DNA from: DATJUF01 sp035502655
GTDB taxonomy: Bacteria; Desulfobacterota; Binatia; Binatales; Binataceae
Assembly: GCA_035502655.1 (NCBI GenBank)
Contig: DATJUF010000377.1
Location: 1 to 6,175 of the forward strand
DNA length: 6,175 nt
Reading direction: 5' to 3'
A model generated the notes under the pieces. It was not told where the DNA came from, made no database searches, and saw only the letters and a program-made list of their open reading frames with translations. Positions 5,127 through 6,175 of this stretch are shown piece after piece (position 1 is the first letter of the stretch; every line of letters starts with the position of its first letter). The position numbers and the translations under genes were made by a program.

Positions 5127-6175
5127 ATGCGCGAAGGGATGAGACCGGGCCAGGGCCTGAATTGGTTCGACCACGTCGTAACAGGTGGAATCGCGCTACT
5201 GGTTGTAGGCCCGCCGCTTGCCTTCGGCGCCGTGCATTGGTGGGCCTACACCATCATGGAGGCGGTGATCTTCGCCCTCGCAGCCATATGGATGGTGCGG
5301 GTGTGGCTGGAAGGTTCCACGCCAGCGCGAATGAGTATTTCGCCGAAGGCGCTGCGCAGGCTGCTACTGCCACTCGGATTGATCATCGCGTGGGTGGGGT
5401 TGCAGGTAGTGCCTCTGCCCCCGCGCGTGATTGGCCTGCTTTCGCCGGGCGCCTACCGTGTCTACTCAGTCGGGATGCCGGGCTGGCCCGTCGTTTCGCC
5501 TTATCGAGCGTTGATTGCGGCTTGGCAGGCGAGTTTGAAGGAGCATCCGCAGCCGCAAATTCAGGTGGTGCTGCCGCCCGTAGGGCTGTCGCGAACAGCG
5601 CGTGCGCAGGCGGCAGCGCCCGATGCAGTCGCCAAACGCATACCGCCGAAGACTCTCAAGGAGACACAGCCGGCCGCGCCGGGGATGTTCGGCCGGATGT
5701 ATTGGCGGCCGCTCGCGATTGCACCGCTCGCGGCTTGGTCAGCTTTGATCGAGATCGCCGCGTGTACGGCATTGTTCTTCCTGGTGCTGCTCTATCCCTT
5801 CGGCCTTGCGGGAGCCGGAATGGATGCGCAAAAGCGCTTCTTCCGCACTTTGATCATTGCCGTGCTGGCGTCAGGCACGCTGGTCGCGATGCTGGGGATT
5901 GCCGAGCATGGATGGTGGAACGGCAAAATCCTCTGGTTCTTTGTACCAAACGACTGGCCCGGGCCCTTGATGAATAACCCGCGAGCGAGTGGCCCGTTTG
6001 TCAACCCCGACCATTTTGCTAACTATCTGGCGATGATACTGCCGCTGGCAGCCGCTGGAGCGCTGTTTCCAATCCTGCCTGGATTTCGCCACAAGCGATC
6101 GTCTGACATTCAGCTAATATGTGCCGTAGCGGCATTCGTGATGGCGTCCGCAATCATGATGAGCCTTTCACGCGG
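5127..6175 (+). CDS. O-antigen ligase/polymerase family membrane protein, N-terminal part (Wzy/WaaL-like)
   Basis: The frame is open from ATG 5127 to the right edge: 349 full codons and two bases, no stop. Hydrophobic segments lie near residues 16-35, 41-60, 79-95, 203-226, 241-259, 298-317 and 329-346. The WVGLQVVPLPP...LLSP run (89-107) and RASGPFVNPDHFANYLAM (286-303), followed by SLSRG at the edge, are typical of the O-antigen ligase/Wzy superfamily, which joins or transfers undecaprenyl-linked sugar repeats on the periplasmic side. Polymerase and ligase cannot be told apart here; the company of OPX and PCP genes favours a polymerase. A polar Pro/Ala/Gln-rich stretch at about 128-190 lies between the LLSP region and the YWRPLAIAP segment. 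TAG at 5109-5111 closes the frame upstream. ATG 5139 is an alternative start; AAGGG (5134-5138) abuts it too closely to act as its ribosome site. It follows the kinase gene by 55 bases, probably in the same operon. Confidence 0.85.
   Translation, partial: MREGMRPGQGLNWFDHVVTGGIALLVVGPPLAFGAVHWWAYTIMEAVIFALAAIWMVRVWLEGSTPARMSISPKALRRLLLPLGLIIAWVGLQVVPLPPRVIGLLSPGAYRVYSVGMPGWPVVSPYRALIAAWQASLKEHPQPQIQVVLPPVGLSRTARAQAAAPDAVAKRIPPKTLKETQPAAPGMFGRMYWRPLAIAPLAAWSALIEIAACTALFFLVLLYPFGLAGAGMDAQKRFFRTLIIAVLASGTLVAMLGIAEHGWWNGKILWFFVPNDWPGPLMNNPRASGPFVNPDHFANYLAMILPLAAAGALFPILPGFRHKRSSDIQLICAVAAFVMASAIMMSLSR

Noticed and set aside
5162..5977. 271-codon + strand open frame overlapping the O-antigen ligase-like gene
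   Set aside because: Its product is Arg/Ala/Gly-rich with no domain or membrane pattern. The frame shifted from it (5127 to the edge) gives clear transmembrane helices and family motifs. It is a GC-driven shadow.

Overview
The window holds the start of an exopolysaccharide or capsule export locus of the Wzy-dependent type from a diderm (Gram-negative-type) bacterium. Gene-bearing parts are moderately GC-rich and all genes lie on the + strand. The set of a lipoprotein outer-membrane exporter, a Wzz-type co-polymerase fused to a tyrosine kinase, and a polytopic O-antigen ligase/polymerase needs two membranes. I cannot fix the phylum from sequence alone. The look is of an Acidobacteriota, Binatota or Desulfobacterota-like lineage, and that is a guess.

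Layout: 1-151 is the C-terminal end of an amidohydrolase of the dihydropyrimidinase/hydantoinase family, unrelated to the rest. 152-675 is a 524-base gap, AT-richer than the genes around it, with no convincing protein gene. It holds a good sigma70-like promoter (428-455), several short inverted repeats and a 35-codon ORF of doubtful reality. 676-1179 encodes a small secreted protein with a carboxypeptidase-regulatory-like beta fold and a C-terminal membrane segment. 1180-1327 is a 148-base spacer with three inverted repeats, one resembling a weak terminator. 1328-2710 encodes the polysaccharide export lipoprotein (OPX/Wza-like). 2714-5071 encodes the co-polymerase/BY-kinase (Wzc-like), three bases after the previous stop. 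From 5127 to the right edge runs an incomplete O-antigen ligase/polymerase-like membrane protein. It is read in a different frame from a 271-codon overlapping open frame (5162-5977) that should not be annotated.

Expected joint function, from knowledge of these families: the membrane protein at the right edge would polymerise or ligate lipid-linked repeat units. The Wzc-like protein would control chain length, with its cytoplasmic kinase phosphorylating its own tyrosine-rich tail. The OPX lipoprotein would form the outer-membrane exit channel. The small leading protein has no known job in this pathway. It is the most interesting unknown, as a possible surface or periplasmic accessory of the exporter. 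No mobile element, CRISPR array, tRNA or rRNA was seen.
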